From: Arctopsyche grandis
Taxonomy: Eukaryota; Arthropoda; Insecta; Trichoptera; Hydropsychidae
Reading direction: 5' to 3'
Assembly (NCBI RefSeq): GCF_051622035.1
Contig: NC_135361.1
Coordinates: 7,941,001-8,005,000, forward strand
Length of the DNA stretch: 64,000 bases
A program made the position numbers and the translations under genes. Positions 32,610 through 45,689 of the stretch are shown here, one piece after another (the first letter of the stretch is position 1; each line of letters opens with the position of its first letter). Under the pieces are notes generated by a model. The model was not told where the DNA came from and made no database searches. It worked only from the letters and a program-made list of their open reading frames with translations.

Positions 32610-35600
32610 TATTTATAGTTTCCAGAACAGATAATTATAATTACCACAGCTCAAGTTTTTCTCTGACTTGCCCTCATTTTAAGGACGACCTTCAGAATTT
32701 TTTTTATATATAATCAGTATGTCTTGTGTAAAGAATCTTGGAGGATGTCCCGAGACGCCCTCAAAAAGCTCATCCTGGAAAATTATCCCTGACAGTCTGA
32801 CAACCCTACATACTCCCAAGTATCTCATAAAATTTGAAGGATCGTAACGAGTCACTACTGAGTTAGTCAAAAGGCGTGGGAATATGTACAGATCAAACAT
32901 ACCATTTTTTTCGTCTTAAATTTTTTGTGGATCTTTTACGTTAGCTCCCGCACTCTATATATTGATTTGCAGCTACCCAACTCCCCCGGCTGCATTTTCG
33001 AGGGTAAATTTAACGTAAAACGGAAGCTAGATCTGTACAAAAACATCACATGTGATGCACGTGTTATTTGGAAGGGATTTAAGGGGTTGTTGCCCTTTGT
33101 GTACCTCGCAAACAGTTATATAGAGTTGAAAGAAGTCTAGAATAATATTTCACACACAAAACTACACCTGCAGATTACGAGCTACATAGACCCACTCATC
33201 TTTACCTGGAAAACCTTGTGCGTCTTACCTGTATTAGACAGATCCTACCTAGATACTTATCATTGTGCCATTTCACAATAGCCATATCTATCACGTTGAT
33301 AATGACTGATTACAGCGCACTTGAACGAAATCACATTCCAAACATTTTACTAATTTTCGGTTGATAGTTTCCAACGTTTTGGCTCGTCCCTGATCCGTGT
33401 AAACAAGCACCCAAGAGTTTGTGCCAAAGTAAACAAATTTCTTTTCATGGACATAATTTTGTGTAAATATGTAAATATGATAATGTGTCGCCAGATATGA
33501 ATCTACAGTCTACACTTACGTTAGAGTGGACATATGCTACATACATACGTGATAGTGATATTGTCGATCGACAGTATTTATTATACATTCCAGAAGCGTT
33601 GAGAAACGATTGCTGTTGAAATATTAAAAATGCCAGATAATTCGAAATGAAAAGCAGTGGAATCGATAGACCATGATCGATGCTATTAAACATGTAATCG
33701 TTTCCGTTTTCCTGAACATTGGGTCGCGTCGTCGTGCCTGGGAATACCTCAGAACTTCGATAGGGAAAAGTTATTGAAAAGCTTGTTTTGGTTCTGCCTA
33801 CCTGTCTTGATTAAAAGTTGGAGAATGCTGGTGTAGGTGGTGGGTTCAGATCAGTTCAGATGGGTCCAGTCTGTGTTTGGGTGTTCGCAAGAGAGAACAA
33901 TGGCCTCTGGGTCCGTTTCTGTATTGCACAATCGCCACAGGTTGTTGGACAACGCCAACGTCCCCCCATCCAAAATTATACGCACTATGACTACGTACAA
34001 TAACCGCACGCCGCTTGTTGCTGTGGTTACAGTAGATTTTCGATTATCCGATAAAAATATCGCACGGTTGAGAAATAAATACAATTTTATGGACTGCACG
34101 ATCGGTCGATGCTAAAGCTGTTGCGTCGTCAGCTCATTTGCATAGTTTTGGGTCACATGGAGTAGGACAACGATGTCCTACAATAGGTAGGTGGTCCTTA
34201 GCCTGGAGCGTATTCGTTTTAGTAGCAGTTAGGCATTTCAAATGACACTGCTGTAAAATATAACGATTTAAAGAAACGACGCAGTATGTATTGGAAGAAG
34301 ATAATGCGTTCTTGTTATTGTCTTTGGAATTAGAAGTCATTTTGATTTTACTATGATATTCGTGTTTGGTGGCCCGGAAGTAGTAAAAGAAGATATTTTT
34401 CAAATTATTTCGTTAAAATATTCGTTGCTCAGTAGGGTTTTCAACATTTTGATATAATTGCCTACGTGTTTGGCGATAAGAAGATAGATTAAATTTTAAT
34501 ATGACTGACAGAATGAATGCTTTATTAAGTAAAAAAAAAAAATGCAAATCGAATAAATGACAAAGTAGAACAAGTGAAGAGATTGAATTGGTAATAAGTG
34601 GGACATTTATAATTGCTAGGTGATCGGGCAGGAAATGGATAAGGAAGATATTCGAATGGTACAACAGACACATGTAGGAGGCAATGTAAATGGGTCAAAA
34701 TTATGAAGCAAGAAAAATGTGTGGAGTCAGAAATCCTCTGACGAAAGTTTGCATCATCGTGGCAAGCTGGAAACTATGTACATATGTGCTACTCGAAATG
34801 AGGTTTACATACTTCTAAGGAAATAACTGCTTTAAATACTACTATTATTTTTTTTAATTACACATTTTCTTCTGCTGGATCCACATCTTCTTTCTACATA
34901 TATTCTCTTGTATTAATTCTTGAACTTATTGTGCATCTTCTACCCATGATTTTCAACCAACATTGCATTTTGCTGCACGGGAGAAGGATCTTGTGCTCTT
35001 CCTGTACCAGTTCCATAGATTTTTAAGCGTCGAGATCCCCCTCATTTTTGAACACGAAGAGTAGTAGGATTCTATCTGCTATTCGGTGACTGAAATAATC
35101 TAGTTCTATTATTTTCAGACTTTCACCCTTTTTTATGCTTAATCCTCTTAACCCACGAGATGCGCAACATTCATCTACATATACACACTTTCAGAGCCCC
35201 CAGTCTTTTAAACAATCCTCCAACTACACATAAATTTTTGTTTAACGTGAGTGGCTCATCTTCGTGAATGAATCAGGTCCTTGGTATATGCGACATTTTA
35301 TATCTTGTTGGCAGTTCCAGTCCTCAATTACACCCATCACACATTATGACCGAAATATTTAATCCTTTTTCTTTTCTTTCATTCTTCTTTCTCTCTATAC
35401 GAACCCGGATCATCCAATTACCAACAAGCACAGACGAGCTTTGATTGAAGGGTTTTTCATTGAATCAAACTCAATAATAATCATAGAAACAAGAACCCTA
35501 CTAGAGGTCTTATTATCGTCGAACGCGAACGTTGAATTGAAGGACATAACAATCACAATGCCCATGCATAATTGAAACGCGCGTCCCACTACTTGAGAAG

Positions 35601-35940
35601 CTGTGCATTGTGAGTTTATACGCGGTTATTTTGGCTGCATGAGTAACTTTTGTCTGTACATGTACTTCATACACCTACGTATATGTGCATTTTTCGAGCT
35701 GCACCCATGTTGCACTTGCGGGCGGACACGTGCAAGTCTCGTTTGTCTGGTGAGGCACATGTGTACCTCTGAGATGCTGGTACATACACCTGTGATCACC
35801 CGAGACCTGCAACTTTCTTTCGACAAGCAACAAAACGGCTCTTCCTTGCTTCGGACGCACGTGTGAACCCAGCTCGGCTCAGGTGAAAGTTATCTCGATC
35901 CGTATCATTATCGATATATTATTTTGATAGGTCGGTTGTT
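32610..35940. other. Intergenic stretch without supported features
   Basis: Read on both strands. Short frames only, none with recognisable domains or splice context. No repeat family shared with the rest of the window was seen, so any elements here are single-copy in this window. Confidence 0.3.
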
Positions 35941-35947
35941 TTAGAAA

Positions 35948-36880
35948 CAGGGGTCGGCAACTTTTCAACTCGGAGGCCTATTTTTGAATTGGTCCAATGT
36001 AGCTGGGTAATATTTAGGACGCCGAGTTATTGGTAAATTGGTGGGGTTATTATTACGGTGTGTTGTGGCGAAAGTTCTGGGTCGTCGCACTACTCTGATC
36101 CTAGTCTTGTTTGATTTATGGAACTGGATGATGGTTTTTCTCTTTTTTACGATCCGACGAAGCAGTCCACAATAGGAGAGATTTGTCTCCATAAACTTAC
36201 ATACATGCCACTGCAACGAAGTCGAAAGATTCATCTCCAGATTACAGACAAGTCGGACAGACTTGTAGGTTTCGTTAAAAATGTTTATTTCTTATTCAAG
36301 TTCGCCAAGTTTCGAGCAGTCTGCTTAATATTTTATTTTTTGCAAAATTCTTATCAAATGTGAAAAATTTGATATCATATTCGTGTTCAGTTGATCTAAT
36401 TTTACTACAGAAATTCGTAAATTGTTCCAAATTTTCCCAAAAGATTGCAGTGATATCTCGGATTATGCATAGTGCCATTTATACCCATATGCACGAATTT
36501 ATTTATTAAAACTTATTTTCTTAATATCTCCAAAAGTACAAATTTCGCTTACCCATATTTACCGCCGAGCCCTCCAATTTGTAAATATCTTTGAATTTCA
36601 GCTCAGTATAACGAGTTTGTGGAAAAATAATAGTTTGCTTTTATATGATGATTTAGTTTTGTCCGGTGAAAAATAAATTTCGAGGGAGGGGGATGGGAGA
36701 CAGAAAAATAAAACCAAAGAAAATTTGTCTGCGGTTCTAGTTAAAGTATCGTGAGTAGACTACGGATGCTCATTAGTGCAATCCTAAAATGCAACACACG
36801 TTTAGTAAAAAATGGTTTTCTGCAAGGTTTACAATAGCCAGTGTGCCTCAAAATCAAAATGCCCTAATGACCATCCGATG
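35948..36880. mobile_element. Possible hAT-like element (left end only)
   Basis: CAGGGGTCGGCAACTTTTCA at 35948 looks like a hAT terminal repeat. A possible partner (GTTGCCAACCGCTAG, about 37711) is imperfect and the flanks do not form an 8-bp duplication. The right border is therefore unknown. Confidence 0.3.
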
Positions 36881-36883
36881 TTT

Positions 36884-37046
36884 AATCATGATTGTAAACA
36901 GACAATTTCGCACATGGCGATCTCGCACAAGACAATCGTTGCCTCGAAAATCGCGAATATGGCATATCTAGCACTACAATTCACATTAGTGTGATAGATT
37001 TTAGTGACGTGTGCGAGATCGCCATGTGAGAAATAGTCACTGAACC
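36884..37046. mobile_element. Foldback MITE (CGGTGATTATT family), second copy
   Basis: Inverted arms share ATCATGATTG at the tips and CACATGGCGATCTCGCAC further in. The centre is ATATGGCATATCTAGCAC. Related to 25838-25978. Confidence 0.65.
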
Positions 37047-37049
37047 AAT

Positions 37050-38735
37050 CATGATGTAGCATTTTAAATATTAAAAACTAGGTTTACATAGCAGGCAAAC
37101 AAGCATCCATTTCTGTATGTTAGAAACTTGAGCAAATATGTAAGAAACTGTAAAAATAAGAGATTTGGTAAATTATTCCTTTTGGAAGAAATGCTTTCGA
37201 TAACACTTCTACGTGAAAAACTGCGCTAAGCAAATAACATTAAAACCACAGTAAGAAACGATAGCAAAGTTCATAGAGCTCAAAATCAGCTGTCATTTAC
37301 TCTAGTAGTACAATGGAGGTGAGCTCAATTGTTGAATTATTTGGAAAGAAGCTAAGATTGAATAAAAGTAGTGTCAAAATCAGTTATAATTGCTTCTGTT
37401 TGCCAATCCTATATTTTATTTCGTGAAAAGATATATAGCTCAAACTCACCGTAGCTATTTTGCACGCGCAATCCAATCTGACAGATATAGAAGACCTTGG
37501 GTTTAGTACTGTCGTTTTTTTTTTAAATTGGGCTTAGATCTTAGATGCTACATATGTGTCATCTCTCACATTAATTTTCGCCCGTGTAAATAGGACAGCA
37601 AGCTTGTGATAGAATTGCACGCAACTCGCTTGCATTTTGGGTGCATTACCAACTCCTCCCGAGTAACAGACTATAATTAAACATCGGTAGGTATTTCGCT
37701 TTTGAAGAAAAAAAGTTGCCAACCGCTAGAATACACTTCGGTGCAGCTTACGAAAAGAAATCTCAACGCCCCTAGTAAAAGTAAAAATAAACCGTAGTCT
37801 ACTGACTCTTGAAGTGCAATGGTGTGTGGAGTTTCCCATGAGTTTGCTGACTGATGTGGTATTACCTAAATGCCGACCGCTTATACATATTTCAAAACTC
37901 CGTGAGAAGTTTCTTGGCAAGTTTTTGCCTCGTTGTTTTCACTGCTGTTTGGTGGCCATTCAATTTCATTCACTTTGCATCATCATCCACGCTCCTGTGA
38001 AAATTTGCAACCATTGTTTTCCTCTCGGATTACTTTCATTCCGGCACACTTTTCATACACGTATAATATCGATAACTGCCTTTTATTCAGACTGTTTTCC
38101 CTCTCGACTTTTCACATATTATGTTATGTAAATCATCATTATTTGGCCATAATCGTTATTCAATTTGTACTCGGATAGCTCAAGACAACGGAGCATATAA
38201 ATATTGACATACTTCTCTAATTCCGGATCGTAAACAATGTGCTCCACTAATATGCACACATTAACTATACATACAACTAACCCAAGTCTTAAATCGAGTT
38301 GAACATGAAGTACCATTTCAGTACAACTGTAAGATGTATGTGCTAAGTTGAAGAAAGTTTTGGGCTGCTGGTTGAATTGAGAAGTATATAAGTATGGAGG
38401 AAGAGCAATTAGAAGTAGATGTAACATTTGGCGAGATGTATGACAATTCTAAAAAAGAAAGACTTTAATTGTACCCAACAGAATGTATGTATGTTGAAGA
38501 AATCTAGTAAATGAAAGTCGTACAATATAGTTGTTAGCCAGTGATATTAATTGGTATCTAGATTTTTAAAGTTATAAAATAAGAACCGTGTTATACCACT
38601 CGGAACTTTTGATGTTCTTGTTTACTACTAGCTGATTCTCAATAATGTTGCATTAAAAATCTTAAGCTAAGTGGCCAATAACTATATATTGACTAGCAAC
38701 AGTAAGAGCATGGTAGGTGTTGTTTTTTTTAAATA
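37050..38735. other. Intergenic stretch without supported features
   Basis: No supported gene, RNA or shared repeat. Confidence 0.3.
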
Positions 38736-38740
38736 CTTTT

Positions 38741-39031
38741 AAACATGCGAAAAAAACGCAGCGCCCATATACATGGTACACAGACCCAAAAATCACCCCC
38801 TGGGGCGTTTTCGGTGATATTTTATTCTTATATTTATCGATATTTGGTGAATCCCATATTTGAAGAAATGTGGGAGAAACTTGTCGGTTTCATATGGATA
38901 TGCATACACGTGTGACCTCCCAAACATATGCATTATGCACGTGCAACTACACCCGAATTCGGTTTGGGGAACACCCACTGTTAACAATCCAGGAACATGA
39001 CGTCCCATACCACTCAGTGTGTTTTCGCCCT
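38741..39031. mobile_element. MITE copy, left end deleted
   Basis: It matches the 29487 element from AACATGCGAAAAA to the right end TCAGTGTGTTTTCGCCC; the left terminal repeat is missing. Confidence 0.65.
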
Positions 39032-39039
39032 AACTCTTC

Positions 39040-42000
39040 CCCTAGACTGGAGTGGAAAGACTTTGAAGACTTCATTATTGCCCAACCAAAAATAGGACAT
39101 TGTACAACTAAAGTGTTTCATTATGTTGACAAAAGTAGATTATATGACTCTAACTATCAAATCTGAAATGAGAACAAGCACTACTCAATGATATAATGTG
39201 TATTATTAGCCTTGTTGTTTTTTTTTAGCCAGAACGATGGTGTATTGACCCTCGAAGCTAGGTGCTGCATGTTTGCTGTCATGCCCTGTTTAAGTGGGTA
39301 CATAAATATGACGGTTTCGGTAAAAGTAGGCGGTTTTCCATAATTCCATGTTTGGTAATTCCATGTCCGCAAGTGGTGTGGTGTAGTTCTTTTTTTAGTA
39401 ACCTGGACGGGACCTTATATAGTAAGTTGGCTACATCCGATCGACAGAATCACGTAGGACGAGACTCGTTCCTTTCATGATTCACATCCTGAACAAGTTT
39501 CCTTTGTTTTTCAATGATATTCTCGATTTATTTTCACTCGTCTGAGCCACTTGACCACTGTGTGCCAGAACATTTTGAAGTGCCATCGTTGACCGTTGCA
39601 CCAGTTCGTAATTCAAGTCCTAGAAACGCTGAAGCATCCTTGGGAAAATCCCACAGGACGATTTTACGTAACCCCACTCGTGTCTAATGGTTCGTGACCG
39701 ACCGCCAACCCAGAAGATTTTATAATACTTAACGTATCCATGGGTGCATGAAATTAACTATACAAAATTACTTACTTTCCTTTGATTTGGTAACCACCCA
39801 AACTCCGCACGTCTCATACTTATTAATGAATTTCAAAGCTATAGACCTGGAATATTCAAGAGTGTGTCTTGAATAGAACCTCTGTTTGCTGAAAGGCCTT
39901 TTGTTTTCTTTTTACAGTGTCCTTCCTTCGAAGGTCTCTCCCGTGGGTTGCGTCTTATAATGAATACTCATTATGTGTACATATGTGAAGCATCCGGGCG
40001 AAAGTTGTGCTAGAGACAAAGACCGACTGGGTTGCACTACTGCACTTCACATGGTAGGCATATCATGCAGTACCGATTTCCCTGGTACACTGGTATATTT
40101 TCATCTCCACGTTTTTGTTCTTCTATTCTTCTTACGTGACGTACTTGATTTCAAGCGTTGCTTCTTCACTTTTTAATAAAGATTATATACAGTTTTTCAT
40201 AGGAAAGTGCTACAAGATTCTGCAATTTATTTTACATCTTCTGGAATAGAAAGTACTTTTAAATAGAAACAACGGCAAACATTATCTTTTTACTTCTTCG
40301 TAAAAATCTGTGTTTAGTTTTAATGAATTAACTAAGTAATAGTAGTTTGAATTTGCCTACTAAAGATCTAAAAATGAAAAAATTGGAGAATAGTAATAGT
40401 GTAGTTGATATCTAGTGTTGTTTTTCCTTGATGAAAGTTGTATAATGGTTACTAGTGATTTCATATTGCTTTTGGAAGCTAAAAATAATGTTCGTCTTAG
40501 ATTAATTAGCATACTTGATCTAAAGTATGCCAATATTTTTTACGATAATTTCTTGTACATTATAATGGGACTAGGTTAATAATAGGACTTATTCACAGCA
40601 ACTTGACCTTTTTTGAATATAAGCGTATGGGTTGTAAGCTGCGTGTACTTCACGCTCAAGTTCTCGGACATATTTTACTAAGCAGTTCTCTGGAGACCAA
40701 AAAAAAAAAGGAAGTTCTATGGATTTGTACTAAAAAGGAAAGTATATATTCTAGCATTTCTCGAGTCTTCTTGGAAAAATGGGAGCCACATTAATAATTA
40801 AATGTACAATAATATGAAGTTGGATCAATTATGGCGTCGTTCCAAGTATGCATTCAAAGAAAATCTGAATTTTCTGACAAAACACTGCAATAACATCCGA
40901 ACCTTGGCAGCAGCCGTAAGAATTCTGAAAAGAAAATCGAACAAACTTTTCGACCTTTCTTGAAATCGAACCACGAATCCATGAATCCTGTGCTCAACCA
41001 ACTTCAACGTGACTCACATACGAAAATAGACCAGGAATTTTTAAAAGAAACCAAAAGAACCTGTCACACTATTGAATAATAGGCGGAATGAATACTGGGA
41101 TTTAGTATGAGTATGTATTTTTATTTTTGTCCCGATTTGGATGAATGATTGGATGGTGAGCCTACTCAACATTGAGCCGGTCGTCTGCCTCTCGGTCGCC
41201 TCATCCGTCTGCTTTCTTTATATTTATTGTCTCATTAATGTTCGCCTTAACGAGTTGTCCTCAAGTATATCTAACTGCAAATGGCTCACCCACATTTTTT
41301 TTTCTCCATCAATGTTTGTCTCGACTGATGAACGTGGAAACTGATGCATCATAACGGTTACCGAATTAGCTTTCAACAATATACATTATTTTTTTGACTA
41401 ATGTACATACGTAAACACACTGCATTGGCTTTTAGTGCGGTACACTACGAGTTGCCAGAACTTTTTTGTTTTGTTCGACTTTTGATTGTAAAAATAGAAA
41501 CAAAATTAAAAACTCCAGCTGCATAAGCTTCGACTACGATAGTATATTGCTCGGCATGTCGTGGAATACTGCTTTTAAGTACCGGGCGTCACCCAGGTAC
41601 CATTCTTACATTAACAATCTCCACCTTGTTTTGGATGCAACTTTGATCAAAAAGGATCTAATAAATATCTAGACAGAATTCTAATTTTAGATTTTTTTGT
41701 TTTGTTTATTATCTATAGTTGATTCCCAACTACTTGGAAGGTGTGAATATGTATACCTATAGTAACAGATAGTGTTTTGCGTATTTAGATTAAACAGAAA
41801 GGTACCTTATTACATACATATGTATATTCTATGAAATCCGTAAACTAAATGAGTAGACATGTAAGAACGAACCCAGTTCGGTTCGACTCGGTGTAGAATA
41901 TTTAAATCAAGTGGTTAATTAAGTTTTTTGTTACAGAAGAGTCGTGAGAATTTTTATAACTGTAGTACTCTAATCCTTGACCTATGTACATATGTATTCG

Positions 42001-42230
42001 ACCAATGAAAACCCACACATTTTGCCATCATATGACAGTTCAATGTGAGGAGATCGTCGTAAAGTTAAGAAGACCCAAAACTTTAGTGTCGCAACTAATT
42101 TTACTCGCGTTTAAAACTTATAGCCGATGGACCCAATTTTATATTATTCCATGATGCCATTTTCGGGCTGCCCCTGAGCATTTAATACCTATAGTATTAA
42201 ACTTGAACATATGTATATAAATTTGAAATC
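39040..42230. other. Intergenic stretch without firm features
   Basis: At 39570-39690 a short plus-strand frame (PEHFEVPSLTVAPVRNSSPR, then stop-broken) resembles the low-complexity end of an LTR-element pol, but the support is weak. The rest holds nothing I can name. Confidence 0.25.
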
Positions 42231-42235
42231 ATGTT

Positions 42236-42475
42236 CAAATGGTAGACAGGATGGTTTTTCAAATTTAGTGAGGAATCGTTGCATCAATGAAATCAGATAA
42301 ATTGATAAACTCCGGTAGGAAACAATCGACTTGGAGTCATAAATATCCAAATCTGACCAGCAGCACTACATAAATACTCGGAATAAATTATTTTCAATCG
42401 CGGTCAACCCAGGGATCGGACCCGGCAACCTCGGTAGTTAGAATTAACCAACCATCGAGCTATACTGCTGTCTAA
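42236..42475 (-). mobile_element. tRNA-derived SINE, inverted, with altered head
   Basis: Core GAAATCAGATAAATTGATAA and GAAACAATCGACTTGGAGTC, then CTGACCAGCAGCACTACATA and a head with GGGATCGGACCCGGCAACCT and CCATCGAGCTATACTGCTG. The head differs from that of the 8403 copy, which suggests a subfamily shared with 61966-62215. Confidence 0.65.
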
Positions 42476-42534
42476 AAACAGACGATTTTATCTGTAACGT
42501 ATGAATGCGTAATTTTTTCATTGATTTCCAACAT

Positions 42535-42615
42535 TTTGCATTAAATTCGATGCACTCAGAGAAGTATGGAACGTTGTATGCTCGGTAAAATGAGGATAGA
42601 AGATGAGGGTATTGC
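42535..42615 (+). mobile_element. Small RTE LINE piece
   Basis: TCGATGCACTCAGAGAAGTA and TGGAACGTTGTATGCTCGG match 21650-21695. Confidence 0.5.
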
Positions 42616-42890
42616 TAGAGTAGTCAACGTATTGGAATAAGTGAAAATATTGAAATAGCAATAAACAGGGACGGATCCAAGGGGGGCAATCGTTCCCCTC
42701 CCCCTCCCACATAGCAGGATTTCCACATTTTTTAATTATTGGTCTCTTTCGCTAAACACTACCCACATGAATAGAAGTTCGGGAAAACCCTATATAAACT
42801 ACACCGGAAAAAAATCCCACGTGGCAACCACTGGTTTACACACCAACATTAAACTAATAAGTACCTATTTTTAAATGTAATTTATTATTT

Positions 42891-43110
42891 ACTAGTGTTT
42901 TTACTCGGTATTTGTAATACAAACCGCTTAAACATGGCTTATCTAATAGTAAATATTAATTTGTTTTTTTTTTTATTAAATTTATTTGAATCGAAAAAAA
43001 AAATATTTCGTCGTCATAGAAACTTTCATTTGTTTTCGATGCTCCCACCCAAACCTTACATAGTTACAAAGTCCCTTTCGAAATTATATATTAAATTTTT
43101 AGTTTATGAG
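42891..43110 (-). mobile_element. Helitron 3' end, second family, hairpin deleted
   Basis: It matches 22701-22900 (CGGTATTTGTAATACAAACC, then GCTTAAACATGG) but lacks one strand of the terminal hairpin. The border is ACTAGT. Confidence 0.5.
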
Positions 43111-43114
43111 TGTT

Positions 43115-44390
43115 AACTATGTACATATGTATGTATATATAATTTACGTTACACTATTTTATAAAACAAAACGTTTGTCAGTAGATTAGATTTTTCTAAT
43201 GGAAAACGGAAAAAAATGCACCAACAAATATGAGATTAGGGATTGCAAGAATTGGTAACCAAAAATTCGTCTACGGTGCTTAGTATAATATAATTTTCAT
43301 AAATTTGAGTTTGAATTAAATTTAACTGGCACTTCTTTTTATTAATACCTGAATTTAATTTTTTTTAAATGTCCTTTTTTTATAATGTTTTTTACTTCTC
43401 AGTTGGCAACCCTATTGTATATGTTTTTTAATATCGCCTGTGGCAATAAGTGGTCACGTTATTATAAAATGAACAAAATAAGTGCTCGGTGGGTACCCAA
43501 GTCCCAAATGAGATATGGAAGTTTGTATGTTGGAAAGTATTCACTTCTACAATGGAGATGATAATAAATTGATTGGATGCAATGTTTATGACTCATAATT
43601 TGTGATTGACATCGTTGATAAATGTGACGTGAAGCCAATATAGTCAAATTGTATCAGAAACAAACTACGTATGTATGTATGTGTCACCAACCAATTTAAT
43701 GTGCAGATAAAAGGTACAGTAAACATGTACATATATGTATGTACGTTCTTCGCACTAGTTTTTATTTTTACTACAATGAAGCAGTGAAACATTGGGATAC
43801 GTTTACATACGTCGAGATAATTCATATCAGTAATTTGAACGAGCTTTATCTCGAAATACCGAGTTTGCTGATAAAAAGTAAAATATTGTTCTTATTAAAA
43901 AATGTGACCGAGAATATCTTGCTCGTTCTCACGACGACGCTGTACTCACTTTATCAGCTTTCTATTTCCCTTAGGCGTTTGGTTTCTTGTTTGCTCACTT
44001 TTTCAGTGACATTCAACATTGGTTCGACGAATCATCAACTCATCGGTCTCTAGTGCCAAAAAAATAAAATAATAATTAATACTCAACTCAAAATACATCT
44101 GGTTCCATGTATTTTTGAATGCAAACAAGCTAACATTACATTATGTAGAAGAAATTTCGTAGAATTTACTTTATATACATACTACTTTTAGCTGACACGT
44201 GCTTCCGATGTCCGAATGATGATCAAGACTGTTGTTGTCGTCTATTTTAATAAGCATTTTGAGAACTACTACTGAACTTGCTTTCTGAAAGCATCATTTA
44301 TCTAAAACACCTGTTTGGGATAGTCAGCTAGAGGATTGAGTCTTGTTTACTACAAAAGTTTCCTGAACTACCAGCTCTTGGAGCAGGCTT
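43115..44390. other. Intergenic stretch without supported features
   Basis: A 104-codon frame at 43739-44053 has no domain or codon-usage support. Nothing else seen. Confidence 0.3.
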
Positions 44391-44396
44391 ACCTTA

Positions 44397-44643
44397 GGGC
44401 GAAATCACTCAGGAAAGAACGGCACGTCTTGTGCTTAGCTCCCCGCTGTGGGGGTCCTACATTTCTTCAAATATGGGATACACCGTTATCGATCACTGTC
44501 AAGCACGGATACAATTTTACCGAAAACACTCCAGGGAGTGATTTTGGGACGGTGTGTGCTGGGCATGCCACATTTTTTTCCGCATATTTAAAACTATCCA
44601 AAAACGTGCCACGTTCCTTGCTGTGTGTTTTCGTCCTTATCGT
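44397..44643 (-). mobile_element. Diverged inverse copy of the 29487 MITE
   Basis: Ends AGGGCGAAATCACTCAGG and CTGTGTGTTTTCGTCC; interior TACACCGTTATCGATCACTG and TTTACCGAAAACACTCCAGG. Confidence 0.55.
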
Positions 44644-44840
44644 TCAATGTATACTAGTACAACCTTAACCTCATACTTAAAATACTACAGCCCGAAACGT
44701 ATTATAGTAAGCATTAAATGTTTGGGTACTCCAAAGCAACATTCACCAATTATGCTTTTGCTACATGTACCTAAATACATACATACAGCTCCTTCGCTAT
44801 AATATGAATGTGAGTGATTGCCTAATATAATATAAGTTTA

Positions 44841-45035
44841 CCAGTGGCGGCTCGTCTATATGGACTGCGGGGCTGCAGCCCTCCCAGTATAGTAAAAATG
44901 TATGCTATCTCTTGCCATCCATATGGTCTGCAGGGCTGCAGCCCTCCCAGTATTGTACAAATGCATGCTATTTTTGCCGTCCATATAAGCTGCAGGGCTG
45001 CAGACCTCCCAGTATAGTACATATGCATGCTATTT
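44841..45035. repeat. hAT-like end with three 62-bp tandem units
   Basis: CAGTGGCGGCTCGTC at 44841 is a typical hAT-type terminus. It leads into three units, each with CTGCAGGGCTGCAGCCCTCC (itself a hairpin), CAGTATAGTA and ATGCATGCTAT, spaced about 62 bp apart. No right terminus was found. Confidence 0.6.
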
Positions 45036-45039
45036 TGTT

Positions 45040-45680
45040 GTACTTATACTCAAATTCTGCTCTACATAGTATGCATAGCCTCGCCAAACTAAATATGGTA
45101 CCCAGAACCCAGTATCATTCCTATACAGTACATATACACTGCCACGCAAACCCAAGGTTTTGTATGGGAGCGATGTTATGTTTTGATTGTATAGTGTTTT
45201 GGCGAAAATGAAAACGAAAAAAACGACTGGGTTGTTTTGTTGTTGGGTGTGTTTGTGGAATGTGGACTGGTATGTGTATAGTAAAGATATGTAGGAAGAT
45301 GCAGAGAGCCAGAGGCCACACGTTGACCCAGTGAGAAAGTGGCTTGCTCAGCGGCTCAGCGGCATCCTCGACAGGTACAGTTACTTACCTGAGCTAGCGG
45401 CTATACCTCGTATGCCTCATTGCCCACTTTGGACTATTAGACACCTTGCGCGCCATTTTCTAATCTGTCTACGTATGCATACATTGTATGGCGAATTTTC
45501 CGGCGTGTACTCTGGAGTACTACAGTTCGTAGGGTCTATTCACACGGACGTGGACGAGAGAGCGGATATGGTTCCATCCGCGCGTGCACACGCTTCCGTT
45601 TGTAACTACCCGTGATGAGTGTCTTGGAAAAATGCATAATGCAAAGATTTACAAGTTGACTGTGTAATTCCATTATGTTA
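45040..45680. other. Unassigned intergenic sequence
   Basis: Higher GC than its surroundings between 45330 and 45610, but no frame or splice pattern supports a gene. Confidence 0.3.
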
Positions 45681-45689
45681 TCATATACT

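Noticed and set aside
42660..42715. CAGGGACGGATCCAAGGGGGG as a hAT end
   Set aside because: The start is hAT-like, but no partner end or 8-bp duplication was found.
43739..44053. 104-codon plus-strand frame
   Set aside because: Hydrophobic, Leu/Ile-rich translation typical of AT-rich non-coding DNA, with no domain or splice context.
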